Below, piece after piece: positions 9,481-21,605 of a stretch of 64,000 bases of DNA. The notes beneath the pieces were generated by a model. It was not told the origin of the DNA. It did no database searches and saw only the letters and a list, made by a program, of their open reading frames with translations. The position numbers and the translations under genes were made by a program. Source of the stretch: Bathynomus jamesi (lineage: Eukaryota > Arthropoda > Malacostraca > Isopoda > Cirolanidae); contig JAJOZX010003318.1 of NCBI GenBank assembly GCA_023014485.1, positions 248,001 to 312,000 of the forward strand, given 5' to 3'. How positions within the stretch are numbered: the stretch's first letter is position 1; each line of letters opens with the position of its first letter.

Positions 9481-12090
9481 TTAAGCTTATGAAATTAATA
9501 TGTTGACATATTAAGCCCATGAAATTAATATGTTGACATATTAAGCCCATGAAATTAATATGTTGACATATTAAGCCCATGAAATTAATATGTTGACATA
9601 TTAAGCCCATGAAATTAATATGTTGACATATTAAGCCCATGAAATTAATATGTTGACATATTAAGCCCATGAAATTAATATGTTGACATATTAAGCCCAT
9701 GAAATTAATATGTTGACATATTAAGCCCATGAAATTAATATGTTGACATATTAAGCCCATGAAATTAATATGTTGACATATTAAGCCCATGAAATTAATA
9801 TGTTGACATATTAAGCCCATGAAATTAATATGTTGACATATTAAGCCCATGAAATTAATATGTCGACATATTAAGCCCATGAAATTAATATGTCGACATA
9901 TTAAGCCCATGAAATTAATATGTCGACATATTAAGCCCATGAAATTAATATGTCGACATATTAAGCCCATGAAATTAATATGTCGACATATTAAGCCCAT
10001 GAAATTAATATGTCGACATATTAAGCCCATGAAATTAATATGTCGACATATTAAGCCCATGAAATTAATATGTCGACATATTAAGCCCATGAAATTAATA
10101 TGTCGACATATTAAGCCCATGAAATTAATATGTCGACATATTAAGCCCATGAAATTAATATGTCGACATATTAAGCCCATGAAATTAATATGTCGACATA
10201 TTAAGCCCATGAAATTAATATGTCGACATATTAAGCCCATGAAATTAATATGTCGACATATTAAGCCCATGAAATTAATATGTCGACATATTAAGCCCAT
10301 GAAATTAATATGTCGACATATTAAGCCCATGAAATTAATATGTCGACATATTAAGCCCATGAAATTAATATGTCGACATATTAAGCCCATGAAATTAATA
10401 TGTCGACATATTAAGCCCATGAAATTAATATGTCGACATATTAAGCCCATGAAATTAATATGTCGACATATTAAGCCCATGAAATTAATATGTCGACATA
10501 TTAAGCCCATGAAATTAATATGTCGACATATTAAGCCCATGAAATTAATATGTCGACATATTAAGCCCATGAAATTAATAGTCGACATATTAAGCCCATG
10601 AAATTAATATGTCGACATATTAAGCCCATGAAATTAATATGTCGACATATTAAGCCCATGAAATTAATATGTCGACATATTAAGCCCATGAAATTAATAT
10701 GTCGACATATTAAGCCCATGAAATTAATATGTGACATATTAAGCCCATGAAATTAATATGTCGACATATTAAGCCCATGAAATTAATATGTCGACATATT
10801 AAGCCCATGAAATTAATATGTCGACATATTAAGCCCATGAAATTAATATGTCGACATATTAAGCCCATGAAATTAATATGTCGACATATTAAGCCCATGA
10901 AATTAATATGTCGACATATTAAGCCCATGAAATTAATATGTCGACATATTAAGCCCATGAAATTAATATGTCGACATATTAAGCCCATGAAATTAATATG
11001 TCGACATATTAAGCCCATGAAATTAATATGTCGACATATTAAGCCCATGAAATTAATATGTCGACATATTAAGCCCATGAAATTAATATGTCGACATATT
11101 AAGCCCATGAAATTAATATGTCGACATATTAAGCCCATGAAATTAATATGTCGACATATTAAGCCCATGAAATTAATATGTCGACATATTAAGCCCATGA
11201 AATTAATATGTCGACATATTAAGCCCATGAAATTAATATGTCGACATATTAAGCCCATGAAATTAATATGTCGACATATTAAGCCCATGAAATTAATATG
11301 TCGACATATTAAGCCCATGAAATTAATATGTCGACATATTAAGCCCATGAAATTAATATGTCGACATATTAAGCCCATGAAATTAATATGTCGACATATT
11401 AAGCCCATGAAATTAATATGTTGACATATTAAGCCCATGAAATTAATATGTTGACATATTAAGCCCATGAAATTAATATGTTGACATATTAAGCCCATGA
11501 AATTAATATGTTGACATATTAAGCCCATGAAATTAATATGTTGACATATTAAGCCCATGAAATTAATATGTTGACATATTAAGCCCATGAAATTAATATG
11601 TTGACATATTAAGCTTATGAAATTAATATGTTGACATATTAAGCTTATGAAATTAATATGTTGACATATTAAGCTTATGAAATTAATATGTTGACATATT
11701 AAGCTTATGAAATTAATATGTTGACATATTAAGCTTATGAAATTAATATGTTGACATATTAAACTTATGAAATTAATATGTTGACATATTAAACTTATGA
11801 AATTAATATGTTGACATATTAAACTTATGAAATTAATATGTTGACATATTAAATTTACAAAATTAATATGTTGACATATTAAATTTACAAAATTAATATG
11901 TTGACATATTAAATTTACAAAATTAATATGTTGACATATTAAATTTACAAAATTAATATGTTGACATATTAAATTTACAAAATTAATATGTTGACATATT
12001 AAATTTACAAAATTAATATGTTGACATATTAAATTTACAAAATTAATATATTGACATATTAAATTTACAAAATTAATATGTTGACATATA
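9481..12090. repeat. 30-bp satellite, main block (about 87 units), zoned variants
   Basis: All units derive from GAAATTAATATGTTGACATA plus TTAAGCCCAT. Variants occur in zones: TTGACA with AAGCCC (9511-9850), TCGACA with AAGCCC (about 9851-11410, about 52 units, two with a one-base deletion near 10581 and 10732), TTGACA with AAGCCC (11411-11610), then AAGCTTAT, AAACTTAT and finally AAATTTACA types to 12090. The TCGACA units contain a perfect 20-bp palindrome. The long frames on both strands (MGLICRHINF and MKLICRHIKP repeats) are artefacts of a 30-bp period. Confidence 0.97.
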
Positions 12091-12400
12091 GCTATATCAA
12101 ATAGTTACGGAGTCAAATAGTTACGGAGTCAAATAGTTACGGAGTCAAATATTTACGGAGTCAAATATTTACGGAGTCAAATATTTACGGAGTCAAATAT
12201 TTACGGAGTCAAATATTTACGGAGTCAAATATTTACGGAGTCAAATATTTACGGAGTCAAATATTTACGGAGTCAAATATTTACAGAGTCAAATATTTAC
12301 GGAGTCAAATATTTACGGAGTCAAATATTTACGGAGTCAAATATTTACGGAGTCAAATATTTACGGAGTCAAATATTTACGGAGTCAAATATTTATTAAT
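12091..12400. repeat. 16-bp minisatellite, unit AAATATTTACGGAGTC (about 18 units)
   Basis: The first three units read AAATAGTTACGGAGTC, the rest AAATATTTACGGAGTC, with one GGAG to AGAG change. It directly follows the 30-bp satellite and ends just before the acceptor (TTTCAG) of the next A3 exon. Confidence 0.95.
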
Positions 12401-12412
12401 TCAAAAATTTCA

Positions 12413-13279
12413 GATGGTTTGGGTTCCTCAAGAAAAGAAGCAAAAGCTATTCAAACAATAGAAAAAGCACGTTGTTCTTTAAAACAAAAGCTAGAAACAA
12501 GTTTAGAAATTGAGATCCCAAGCCCATCAAAACTTCAAAAGCTACAAAGTTGGATCATGAAACTCAAAGGTATGAATTTTAAAATGATACGCTATTATTA
12601 AGTAGGAATATACCTAAACTAAAACAAGCATAAAAACAAAATGTAGGTATTCACCTTTGATAGTAGAAACTAGAAGCACAACTCCCTAAAGATTGGAGAT
12701 CAATGGGCCCATTAAATCATTTGCAATTCATTTGGTCACAAAATAATTTTTGGTTTAATTTGACTATCTCAAAGAATGCTCATTTTGTTACACTTTAAAT
12801 CAATATTATAATCCAAAAAATTTAATATGCACATGTAATGATTTGTTTATAGCTATTATACATTCATGAATTTGTTTCAGGTCAATGATTCATCTCATGA
12901 ATGAACTGGTTGAAGCTTTCCATTCTACTGACAGTTATGAGAGGAAACTCAAAATATCGACATTATCTCCATTTACCATATCAAAAACTATGAATCTATT
13001 TCAGACAACTGAATATTTAGTTAAGAAAAGCAGAAATATAAAACAAAGACTTGGAATTATTCCTGAAACTGGACCCATGTCAAAAGGAAAAGTAATAACT
13101 AAAGTACTAAAGATTCTGTTCAGAAATTTTTCAAATCAGATGAAATTAGTCATTTGTGCCCAGTTACAAAAGACTGCCTGAGTATCAGAAATGAAAGTGG
13201 GTATAAAGAATCTGTGCAGAAAAGACTGGTGTCAATGAACCTGAAAAAAGCTTTTAGTCTCTATAAAAATAATCTACAT
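12413..13279 (+). pseudogene. Family A3 transposase, second and third exons (interrupted by hAT)
   Basis: After TTTCAG (12413) the frame reads DGLGSSRKEAKAIQ and a lysine-rich stretch to 12569, where a GTATGA donor opens a 311-base intron ending in TTTCAG at 12880. The third exon carries MNELVEAF, LSPFTISKTMNLFQTTEYL and GPMSKGKVIT, closely following A1. A frameshift occurs near 13100, after which VQKRLVSMNLKKAFSLYKNN is read up to 13279. There a hAT terminus (TAGAGATGTGCCGATA) begins. The continuation of this protein is found at 27748 on the minus strand, not downstream. Confidence 0.8.
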
Positions 13280-16150
13280 TAGAGATGTGCCGATACCAAG
13301 ATGTTGGCTGATACCAATACCCACTTTTGAACAGATACTGATACTCCGATACTAACAAATGGCCGATACCAATACTTTTTGATTAATGCTTAATCTGTTA
13401 AATTATAAGAAAAAATATAAAGTTACTTTTATTTTAATATTAGAAATAGGGGAAGTTGGAGACAACTGTTATTGGATGAAATTAACAGTTCAAAAAAATT
13501 CACACAGTCATACTGTCGAAATTGAAATAGAATATAGTTTTATGAACTTTTATCCAGTATCCACCTGTTTGTTTAGCTCAGGAGTCAGGACCCTGGGAAC
13601 ACAACTTCCCGTACAATGCTGAGCTGAGGAGAGTTTCCATGACCTCAACTACCAAGCATGCCCTTGGGAATAACAATATTTCTTGACTAAGTTGACTTGT
13701 TAATCTGCATTGTGTGAATAATAAATAAAATACAAAAGATAACATTTTCTTCCTTTAATCACAAAAAACTAAAATTTTGAACAAATTGCAAAATGAAAAA
13801 TTCTATTGTAAGGTATACCTAAAAAAATAAAAATAAAATTTCCAGTAAATAATGATAAGATCAATAGAAATTGGAAAAAAACTAAAATTTTGAACAAATT
13901 ACAAAATGAAAAATTCCATTGTAAGATACTAAGATATAAAAAATAAAATTTCCAATTTTCCAGTAAATAATTATTATTAAGATTAATAGAAATTAGAAAC
14001 ATATGGATAATTAAACATTAAATATATTCTTAATATTCAAAATTCAAAATTCGTAAGTTGTAATGAAGGAACATTAACATTTCGCCTCTTTCTGCACTTA
14101 GACAATTCCTGTGTGGAGTGTAAATATTGCCCCCAGTGCTAAACATCCTCTCACTTTCAATTGATGAAAGGGGAGAAGACACGTACTTATTTGCAAGATG
14201 GCTTAATGTTGGAAGCGTAACTGCATTCTGTTTCCACCACTTTAAAGGGTCTCCATCCCATGATTGTAATTCCAACATTTGATACTTGGTCATTTCATCT
14301 GTAATCAGAAATGATGTTGTGCAGTGCTTCTTATTCTTAGATGAACTTCCTGGAGTTGATTTTTTTTGTTCCACTTCCCTCACTATCATCACAGTCCTCT
14401 TGAACCAATTGGTCCATGCACTTGTCAAAGTCAAATTCACTGAACTCATGACTTATAATGTTGTCAGAAGTACTCGCAGTCTCTTGCATATCTTCTTCAC
14501 TCATAGTACTTCTATGTCCACTTTCTTCCTCTTGAACAGCTTCACTCCTTTTCTTGACGCTATCTATCATTGCTCTCTCCAGATTGCTTTCTTGCATTTT
14601 GGAATCTTCACGATTTATTTTGGAACAAGGAGGTCTTATATCTGGGGTCTAGGTATGTGGCTAGTATTGGATTGTAATCATCCAGATAGCGTTCAAAGTG
14701 ACTCTTCATTGATGCGTTAATAGCCAAAAGAGTACTTCCAAGTCCAAAGAATCTGAGGTCAGTTGATGCTTTTGCTATGAAGACTTGTAGAAACTTTACT
14801 CGAGGTATTATTTCTGAGATAGTAGCAGACCTTTCACTCAACCACACAGTAATTTTGTGAAATATTTTCAGCAGCGCAGTAAACTTCCCAATCAAAGTCC
14901 ACTTGTTGGCATCAAATACAGGGAGGTTGGGAGTATCAAGGCAGTAGTTGGCAATTGCAGTTTTTTGCTCAAACATACGTTCAATCATGAAATAGGTGCT
15001 GTTCCACTGAGTTGAAACATCCTGTATCAGTTTGTGTTTGGACAAGTCATGCTGTTTCTGTAGCGCAGCTAGTTTGTTGTATGCAAGTGCTGAATGGCTG
15101 AAATGTCCAACTATTTGCATGCAACTTGCGATCATATCCTTAACTATTCATTGTTCAAAAATACTCTCATGAACCATGAGTTGTAGAGTGTGGAGGAAGC
15201 ACGAGAGACTAGCATAGCCTGTGTCCTGAATACCTCAGACAATATTAGCTCCATTATCCCGTACAAAAACGTGAATCTTGTGGGATGGTATTTTAAATTC
15301 CTGAACAACATTTTCAATCACCTCAGCAATGTTTGAAGCAGTATGGGATCCTGGAAAAGGTCCAAATGTCAGTAGTAAAACTGATGTTCTCTGCTTCCTT
15401 CAATGCAGTCTTGACCTTATCCAGTACTTGTGTGTGAATATCAGGAACAATTTTTGTAGAGAAATACTTTCTTCCCAGCAACTCATAATTAGGTTTTAGC
15501 TTCTTCATTAGTCTTTCAAATCCAACATCTTCAACAATAGAGTATGGTTGGCAGTCAGCAGCAATCATTTCTCCAATGGTTTTGTGAATGGTTTGCGACT
15601 GGGGATTGTTGATGTCCCAAATTTGCTTCTGAACATAAGTTTCATCCAGAGTTATTTGAATTTCATTTGTAGAACTTGTTGATGTTGATGCGCCAGTATT
15701 CTTTTTTGCAGGTTTGTTGAAATATTCCCTCCAGTTTCCTCTTGTTCCATAGCCTCTTCTTCTTCTTTAACTTTAGCTGCTGCTTTATTTAATTCTTCAT
15801 TCTTCTCCTTGTGCTTACTTTGCAGGTGTTTTTTAAGATTTGTTGTATTAAAAGATTTCCCCTAGCTTTTCCTCCATGTGACTAATTTCTTGCATTCTTT
15901 GCAGACTACTTTAGACTCATCATTTTCACCTATGTCGAAATACTTCCAGACGAGAGAGAATGTACTTCTTTGACTAGTAGAAACCATGATAATGAAGCAG
16001 AATGCAAGATTTATCAGCCTCAGCAGTGTCAGCACTCAGCACATTGGTCACTGCACATAAGATGACGTGTGACAGCGACAAATAACACAACCGCACTCTG
16101 TGGCTGGTGCAGTCAAACTAACACGCAGTGTGAGACACCTCCCCCCCCCA
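13280..16150 (-). mobile_element. hAT transposon (hAT-1), left end and body; right end displaced to 27749
   Basis: The left terminus TAGAGATGTGCCGATACC at 13280 is followed by subterminal GCCGATACC-type motifs. The body holds a decayed BED-type hAT transposase on the minus strand. No matching inverted terminus is found near 16150; the right edge given is only where recognisable sequence fades. A matching terminus (TAGGGATGTGCCGATA) occurs at 27749 but in the same orientation, which suggests an inversion cut this element. Confidence 0.75.
14030..15987 (-). pseudogene. hAT transposase (BED finger type), decayed
   Basis: From 15987 on the minus strand the protein begins MVSTSQRSTFSLVWKYFDIG and shows a BED zinc finger (VVCKECKKLV, then NTTNLKKHLQSKH). 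Next come ADCQPYSIVEDVGF and SFTTDIW (first catalytic region), the QWNSTYFMIERM block and LATYLDPRYK. The C-terminal dimerisation domain contains LSHLANKYVSS, SIESERMFSTGG and EMLMFLHYN. Frames change near 15400-15140, 14600 and 14400, so it is dead. The order matches ZBED-like hAT transposases. A polypurine-rich acidic linker lies at 14340-14600. Confidence 0.85.
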
Positions 16151-16435
16151 AACCCCACTAGTGGGCATTGGTCAATTTAGCAGTATAGTGTATTGTATCA
16201 TAGCTCTATGAAAGAATACATAAGCACACAGAGTAATAAAAGTTATAAAACTAATATTTTAATATGCCCATATTATAAGAAATTATAAATACTACACATG
16301 CAAACATTGCAATTTTTAGATTTGAGATAGCCTGATAGGTGACACAGACACCATCGGTGAAACACTTCATTTTAATTCGCTAATTTATAATTGTTGGGAA
16401 TTTGCTGCGCAGTGTCATTTTCAGCTGACTATATA

Positions 16436-16941
16436 CAGTGGACCCCCGATTTGAGTACGTAATCCGTTCCAACATGGCGTACTCAATTCGAAATGTACTC
16501 AAATCAAACTTAATAACCTATGGGAATTAATTAATTCGTTCCAAAACCCAAAAATTTCACCCCACCCCACTATAACAGTACACTATGTCACTATGCCACA
16601 ATATAAAATACAGTATCAAAGTCACTGCATGTACGAATCACCAAATTTATGCTATATTTTCACTATTTTATGCTGTAATCAACAGAAACTAACAAATAAA
16701 CACTAAGTACAAAGTCAGAAAACAAAATGTACGAAATTCTAACAGAAATCCCTAAGAACACCTGTACTATTCAAAACATTAGACCCCAAATGTTCCCGCA
16801 ACAAACGCTCTAGACAAACTGAAACGCATTCGGCGTCGCTGGCTGGCGTACTCAAATCGAGTTTTCTACTCAAGCCGAATCAATAGGAGCCTATGGACGA
16901 GTGTACTCAAATCGATGCAAACTCAAATCGGGGGTCCACTG
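16436..16941. mobile_element. TA-flanked MITE with CAGTGGACCCCCGATTTGAG termini
   Basis: The left end CAGTGGACCCCCGATTTGAG and the complementary right end (CTCAAATCGGGGGTCCACTG) are each bordered by TA. No coding capacity is seen. The interior repeats ACTCAAATCGA-type words. The size and TA duplication fit a pogo/mariner-mobilised MITE. The preceding 16151-16435 holds nothing recognisable. Confidence 0.85.
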
Positions 16942-16943
16942 TA

Positions 16944-17299
16944 TATCATTATTTACCATATTTATCTCATAAGCAGCTGTTTTATATATAATAATACTGT
17001 ATTATACTGGTTTGAAACGTAAATTGGCCAAAATTTCAATAACAGTCTATGAAATGACCATCAGAACTTTGCTTCATGCGAGTTACAGACGCACTTGAGA
17101 CCAAGTTTGGTAGGCTAAAATGAACCTTATTTATTAGGCCCCTATGGTATAAGGTCCAAATTTGCATGCTACATAGAACTCATGTCTTTTTCAGTTGAAG
17201 GTGAAATAAGAGCGATATTTGCAGGATTATGGTATGGATTGGGAAAGCCATTGTTAGGGTAGGAGTACTATAATAATTAATAATATGTATGTTAATAAT
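16944..17299. other. No feature recognised
   Basis: AT-rich sequence without a convincing reading frame or repeat; short ATTAATAATATGTATGTT duplications occur at 17270-17310. Confidence 0.5.
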
Positions 17300-18045
17300 A
17301 TGTATATTAAAAGTGTATATTAAAATACCTGGGGGAGAGAAAACTCCTACCAGGCGTGTCCCTCGGGTGGCAGATGAGGGAACCCCTATGGTATTTCCAT
17401 AGGGCTGCTCCAAATATATTGAATAAGGAGCCGCGGACCAAACGGGCAGCAGAGGGATGGCAAACCGGCTGCTCTAATTGCCGAGAAACCCTATGATGAC
17501 ACAATGATTGGATAATGAATATATGGCTACCGCGTACGGGGGAACTGACGCACCTAATCACTTGGGACCACAGGTGATGGGTGACAAAGCTATGTGGTCC
17601 ACAAAGCATATCTCGACTATTGCGACAATTAATGTAAGAACTTTGCATAGACCAGGAAAACTGGCCTGTGTGATCAATGAGATCGGCCGATATAGATGGG
17701 ATGTCCTGGGACTGTCAGAAACCCATTGGCCAGGGGAAGATGAAATGGAAACAGGTGGAGTGAAAGTACTATACAGCGGGAGACCAGATGAACTCCATAG
17801 AGAGGGTGTCACCAATGGTTTGGGCATGTGGAGAGAATGAGGGAGGAGGTTTCCCAGAAGAGCCATGTACGCAAGAGAGGATGGAACCCGACCACGGGGA
17901 CGCCCAAGAAGAACATGGTTGGCAAGCTTTAAGAGCAGAAATGCAGGGAGAGAATGGAGAGAGCTGACAGCGATGGCGAGAGACAGACGAACCTGGATGA
18001 AGTACAGAAATCATCAGAGGGACCCAACCCGGCTCTAACCGGATG
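17300..18045 (+). mobile_element. Internally deleted LINE: endonuclease start joined to ORF2 tail
   Basis: A 5' leader (17320-17560) precedes a frame with STIATINVRTLHRPGKL, RWDVLGLSETHWPG and KVLYSGRPDELHREGV, typical of the start of a LINE apurinic-type endonuclease (RTE-like or related clade). At about 17812 it passes directly into a C-terminal LINE tail: FGHVERMREE, RGRPKKTWLASF, and WRELTAMARDRRTWMKYR with QRDPTRL and a stop near 18038, read in a shifted frame. Reverse transcriptase is entirely missing. It is a deletion derivative that could only move with help from a full-length relative. Confidence 0.75.
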
Positions 18046-18999
18046 GGAAATAAGTCAAGTCATATTAAAATAACCTATTCCTTTATTTTTACCAATTGAG
18101 TTAAAAGAACCAATTCTTGTCTAGCTGGGTGAAACCATGAAAAAAGAGGCATCAACATAACTTTATACTTAAAAAAGGCAGTTATTAGGTATTTACAATA
18201 TATTTTATGGAAGCCATTATTGTTACATTTATAATAATAAAGTATTTGTATACGCTTTTCAAGGTAATTATTTATCCTACCAAAGATTTGACCTTAGACA
18301 AAAACTGAGATTATTATTCAACAGCAAACAGTAAGAAAGAAAAACCTATAATAAGAGACTTTAGTCCTGCCGAATAAGACTCAAATTTAAATAGGAATGC
18401 TAAGATACTAACCTAAATACAAAATATAATTAATAGATAATAAATGGTACAATAAACATAGTGGTTTTAATAAACAATGATAATAAAAAATTTAAGTACC
18501 ACTGACCAAACTTAGACATTTCATATGAAATATGTGTACCTAATATTATCAATGAAAAAAACAAAAAAAAAACAGGCTGGTAAAAAAAATCACATCGATG
18601 ATGCAAAAAAGATTACCTGTTGGCTGTTACATTACTAAATGGCAGCAGTTTCACTATTCAGGCATTTCCCCAAGTGCAGATTAGGAGTTGAAAGCACTCC
18701 CTTCTCCCTCACCAAACTCTCTGCTTGCCTAGCCATATAATCTGAGCACTTAAATTCTTCTCTGATCTTTACTTGTATCCATCTTTTTGGTAGGATAGTA
18801 AGAATTGTCAATTTTTCACTTCGACTTGTCACTTGATCAAATTTCTCTTAGTTGTTGAAGAATCTCCAGTTCTGTATCATCTGAGTCACTGCATGAAATT
18901 GGTTGTTCAGTTGCAAGTTCAAGTTTTCACATTCCTCCTACTTTCCTCAACTTTCTGTTTGCGTAACCAGCACTGTCAGTGTGTTTACATGGTTTTATT
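18046..18999. other. No gene recognised
   Basis: AT-rich intergenic-like sequence. A minus-strand frame at 18635-18832 has no recognisable motif. A run of 19 G residues ends the interval (19000-19018). Confidence 0.5.
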
Positions 19000-19960
19000 G
19001 GGGGGGGGGGGGGGGGGGCATTCCAGGAGAGATCACCCAATGCATGTCACCACTCCGACTTGGATTTTGATGAAAATTGACATGTGGGGGTTCTTCAGGG
19101 TGCTGATTTCACTGGTCAAAATAAAAAAGTTCTATGACCCATAGTTTTTGAAATATGGGGGCCCCACTTTACCACCTAACTTTAATGGGCAATAACTCCC
19201 AAACATCTTACTGTAGACCTATAAAACTATACATTTTTAGAATCGGCATGAAGAGATCTATTAAATGATACCATATTCAAATGTGTAGAACAATAATAAA
19301 AATTTTCCTCCCCTTTTTTTTTATTTTTGACTCCCACCCCTATAGGCAATGAAATCTAAAAAAAAAAAATTTTCATTTATTAAACTTCCATTAATTGTTA
19401 AAAGATACAAACAATAAAAAATGTGGGTATCAAGTTGCAAGATATTTTAAAAATTATTGAAGAAATATTTTATATACATTGTGAAATTGACAGACATTTT
19501 TACGCCTGCAGACTAAAATAGAGAACTACAAATGATATATTCATATGGATGAAAATAAACAGCAAAAATACAAATTGAACACACACATTACATCAAGTTG
19601 ATTCATAATTACATGAGTTTTTTCAACTCATTTTCTGGGAAAACATATTTAAAGCCAGGAACAATGCATATTCAAGTTGGTGTGCTTAATAAACCTAAAA
19701 TTTTATCTCTTGATATGTGGCATTAGGGCATATCATACTTTTCCAAGTCTGAATTTCACTCTGGCTAATATGTATTTTTATGTAAAATTAATTCTAAGAG
19801 GGGGTTTCTTTACTGCAACTTTTCCCAAAAATCACATTACCATGTTCAAAATTGCTGTTTTCTGTTCTATGTTGAAATACCAAATATTCAATTGAACACA
19901 ATCTCATATTTTTAACCCTTTGTCGTAATTTGTTGCCATTTAGACACACTAACTTTGCTT
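19000..19960 (+). repeat. Family A3-type arm fragment, non-coding
   Basis: Starts with a 19-base G run and CATTCCAGGAGAGATCACCC. Bases 19052-19550 match 5060-5580 in the same orientation. Bases 19727-19900 match the sequence after the A3 C-terminal exon (26190-26400, minus strand), including GGGCATATCATACT. It looks like the two arms of an A3-type element joined with the coding part lost. No frame is credible. Confidence 0.6.
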
Positions 19961-20047
19961 AACTCTTACACAGGTTTAATACATACATACAGTACGGTAC
20001 ATAAGAAAAAAAACTACTCCATTTGAATCTTTGTAATCATTTGGACG

Positions 20048-21601
20048 CAGAAGGCAAAGTTCAACATTCTCTCAATAGATGGCAAGGCTTACTTGGTCAT
20101 AGATGGCATGAAAGTCTGGAGGGCCAAGGAGGAAGTAATGGCCTCATCAGTTGAAGCTCTCACACAGAGGTCAGAGGAGGAGAAGATCTCTGGGATCATC
20201 TTTGATGGCAAGCAGGATAGAAACACAAAGGTGTTGAAATATGACGAAGTGACAGGGAGATTTCATCCTGGCAAAGTGATTGAGGAGCATTACACTATCA
20301 CGTGGGAGCCTCAAGGAAAGTACCTCTTCCATTTCACTCCCGAGGAACCTGAGGAAGGAGAAACGCCTGCTTATAAGATTGCTCAGGGCCTGCATGAGTG
20401 GCTTCTGGACCACAGAGCTGACAAGAGCCATGTAATGATTGGAGGAGACTCTACCAACACCAACTCGGGGTGGTTTGGAGGCGCCATAGCCCTATTGGAG
20501 ATGATGCTGGGTCACAAGTGCCACTGGATGATCTGTCAGCTCCATGTGAACGAGCTCCCCCTCAGGCACTTAATCATCAAGCTGGATGGCCCTGTAACTT
20601 CCTGGTCAGGCTTCAGTGGGCCTATTGGAAAACTTCTTGAGAAAGTGAATGAACTTGAGGTCAACTTCAACTTCAAACCAGTGGGGAACTGAAGATATCA
20701 TAGAACTGCCAGTAGAGATAATCAAATCTCTCCACAGATCAGCACAACTGCTATCTTCTGATCAAAGCCATCAAGTCTGGAAATCTCAGTCCACAGTTGG
20801 CTGGTCTCAAGTGCGGACCTCTGAACCAATCCAGGTGGCTCACTACTGCACAGGCCATCTTGCTGTTGTGGATGAGGGAGCACAGACTGAAGGGGGAGGT
20901 GTTGAGGACACTCGAGGTCCTTGTGAAGTTCTGCCTTAACTTCTACTTCAAAATGTACTACGACATCAAGATGAAGCACCACCCCAAATTTGGTCCTGCA
21001 CACGTTTTTTCAAGCCTGAGGCTGCTGAGGAACCAGACTACTGAGGTCAGGAACATCATCTCTGCTGCAGTGATAAGAGGAGCTTACCACGCACATCCTG
21101 AGAACATCCTGGCTTCATTCCTGTGCAGTGAGGATGAGCATCAGAGAGCTTTTGCAGTGAGCCAGATCGAGAAGATCAGAGAAGGAAGAGACTTTGGTGA
21201 TATGACAGTGAGGCCCCATAAAAATCCCAAAGTCAATCTGCAAGCCACTTCGCCTGAGGATCTCATCAACTGGGAATCAGAGAATATTTACAAGCCTATT
21301 TTCACCTGCAAGATGACCTTGACTGAGCTCGAGGATCTCTGGAAAACTCCACTCAAAGTGGATGCTTTCTCTGTTCATACTCAGTCCTACGAAAGAGCTG
21401 TACAGGAAGTCTCAACTGTTCCCAAGCTGTGTACGGTCATGAGAGGAGAGATGGGTGGGTGAGAGCCAGGATAGACCAGAGAAATGCTCCCAGTGTTCAG
21501 ATTGAAGCAGGACATACTTAAGAGCTTTTCAGGTTTGAGTGGCTGATGAAGAGGCTGAAGCCATTGTTAATGCTCATAAGAGCTGAAAGTCCTCATAAGA
21601 T
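20048..21601 (+). pseudogene. Family B2 transposase-like protein, interrupted by A1 copy 1
   Basis: Reads KAKFNILSIDGKAYLVIDGMKVW onward. Key motifs in order are GIIFDGKQDR (equivalent of HWDGK, candidate first Asp), MIGGDSTNTNSGWFGGAI (candidate second Asp), CHWMICQLHVNELPLRHL (CxxH) and LDGPVTSWSGFSGPIGKLL. A one-base frameshift near 20687 leads to QSRWLTTAQAILLLW and a helical stretch to about 21462, after which the frame decays. At 21602-21605 (CATA) a family A transposon is inserted, and the same frame resumes at 25915. By motif order this is an RNase H-fold, hAT-related transposase. Confidence 0.72.
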
Positions 21602-21605
21602 CATA

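Noticed and set aside
9473..11588. Long frames of repeated MGLICRHINF or MKLICRHIKP units
   Set aside because: Pure translation of a 30-bp satellite; a period divisible by three keeps the frame open.
6929..12090. CRISPR-like repeat array
   Set aside because: Units are contiguous without unique spacers, and the context is eukaryotic.
20171..20431. Minus-strand frame opposite the family B2 gene
   Set aside because: Shadow of the plus-strand coding sequence; no motif.
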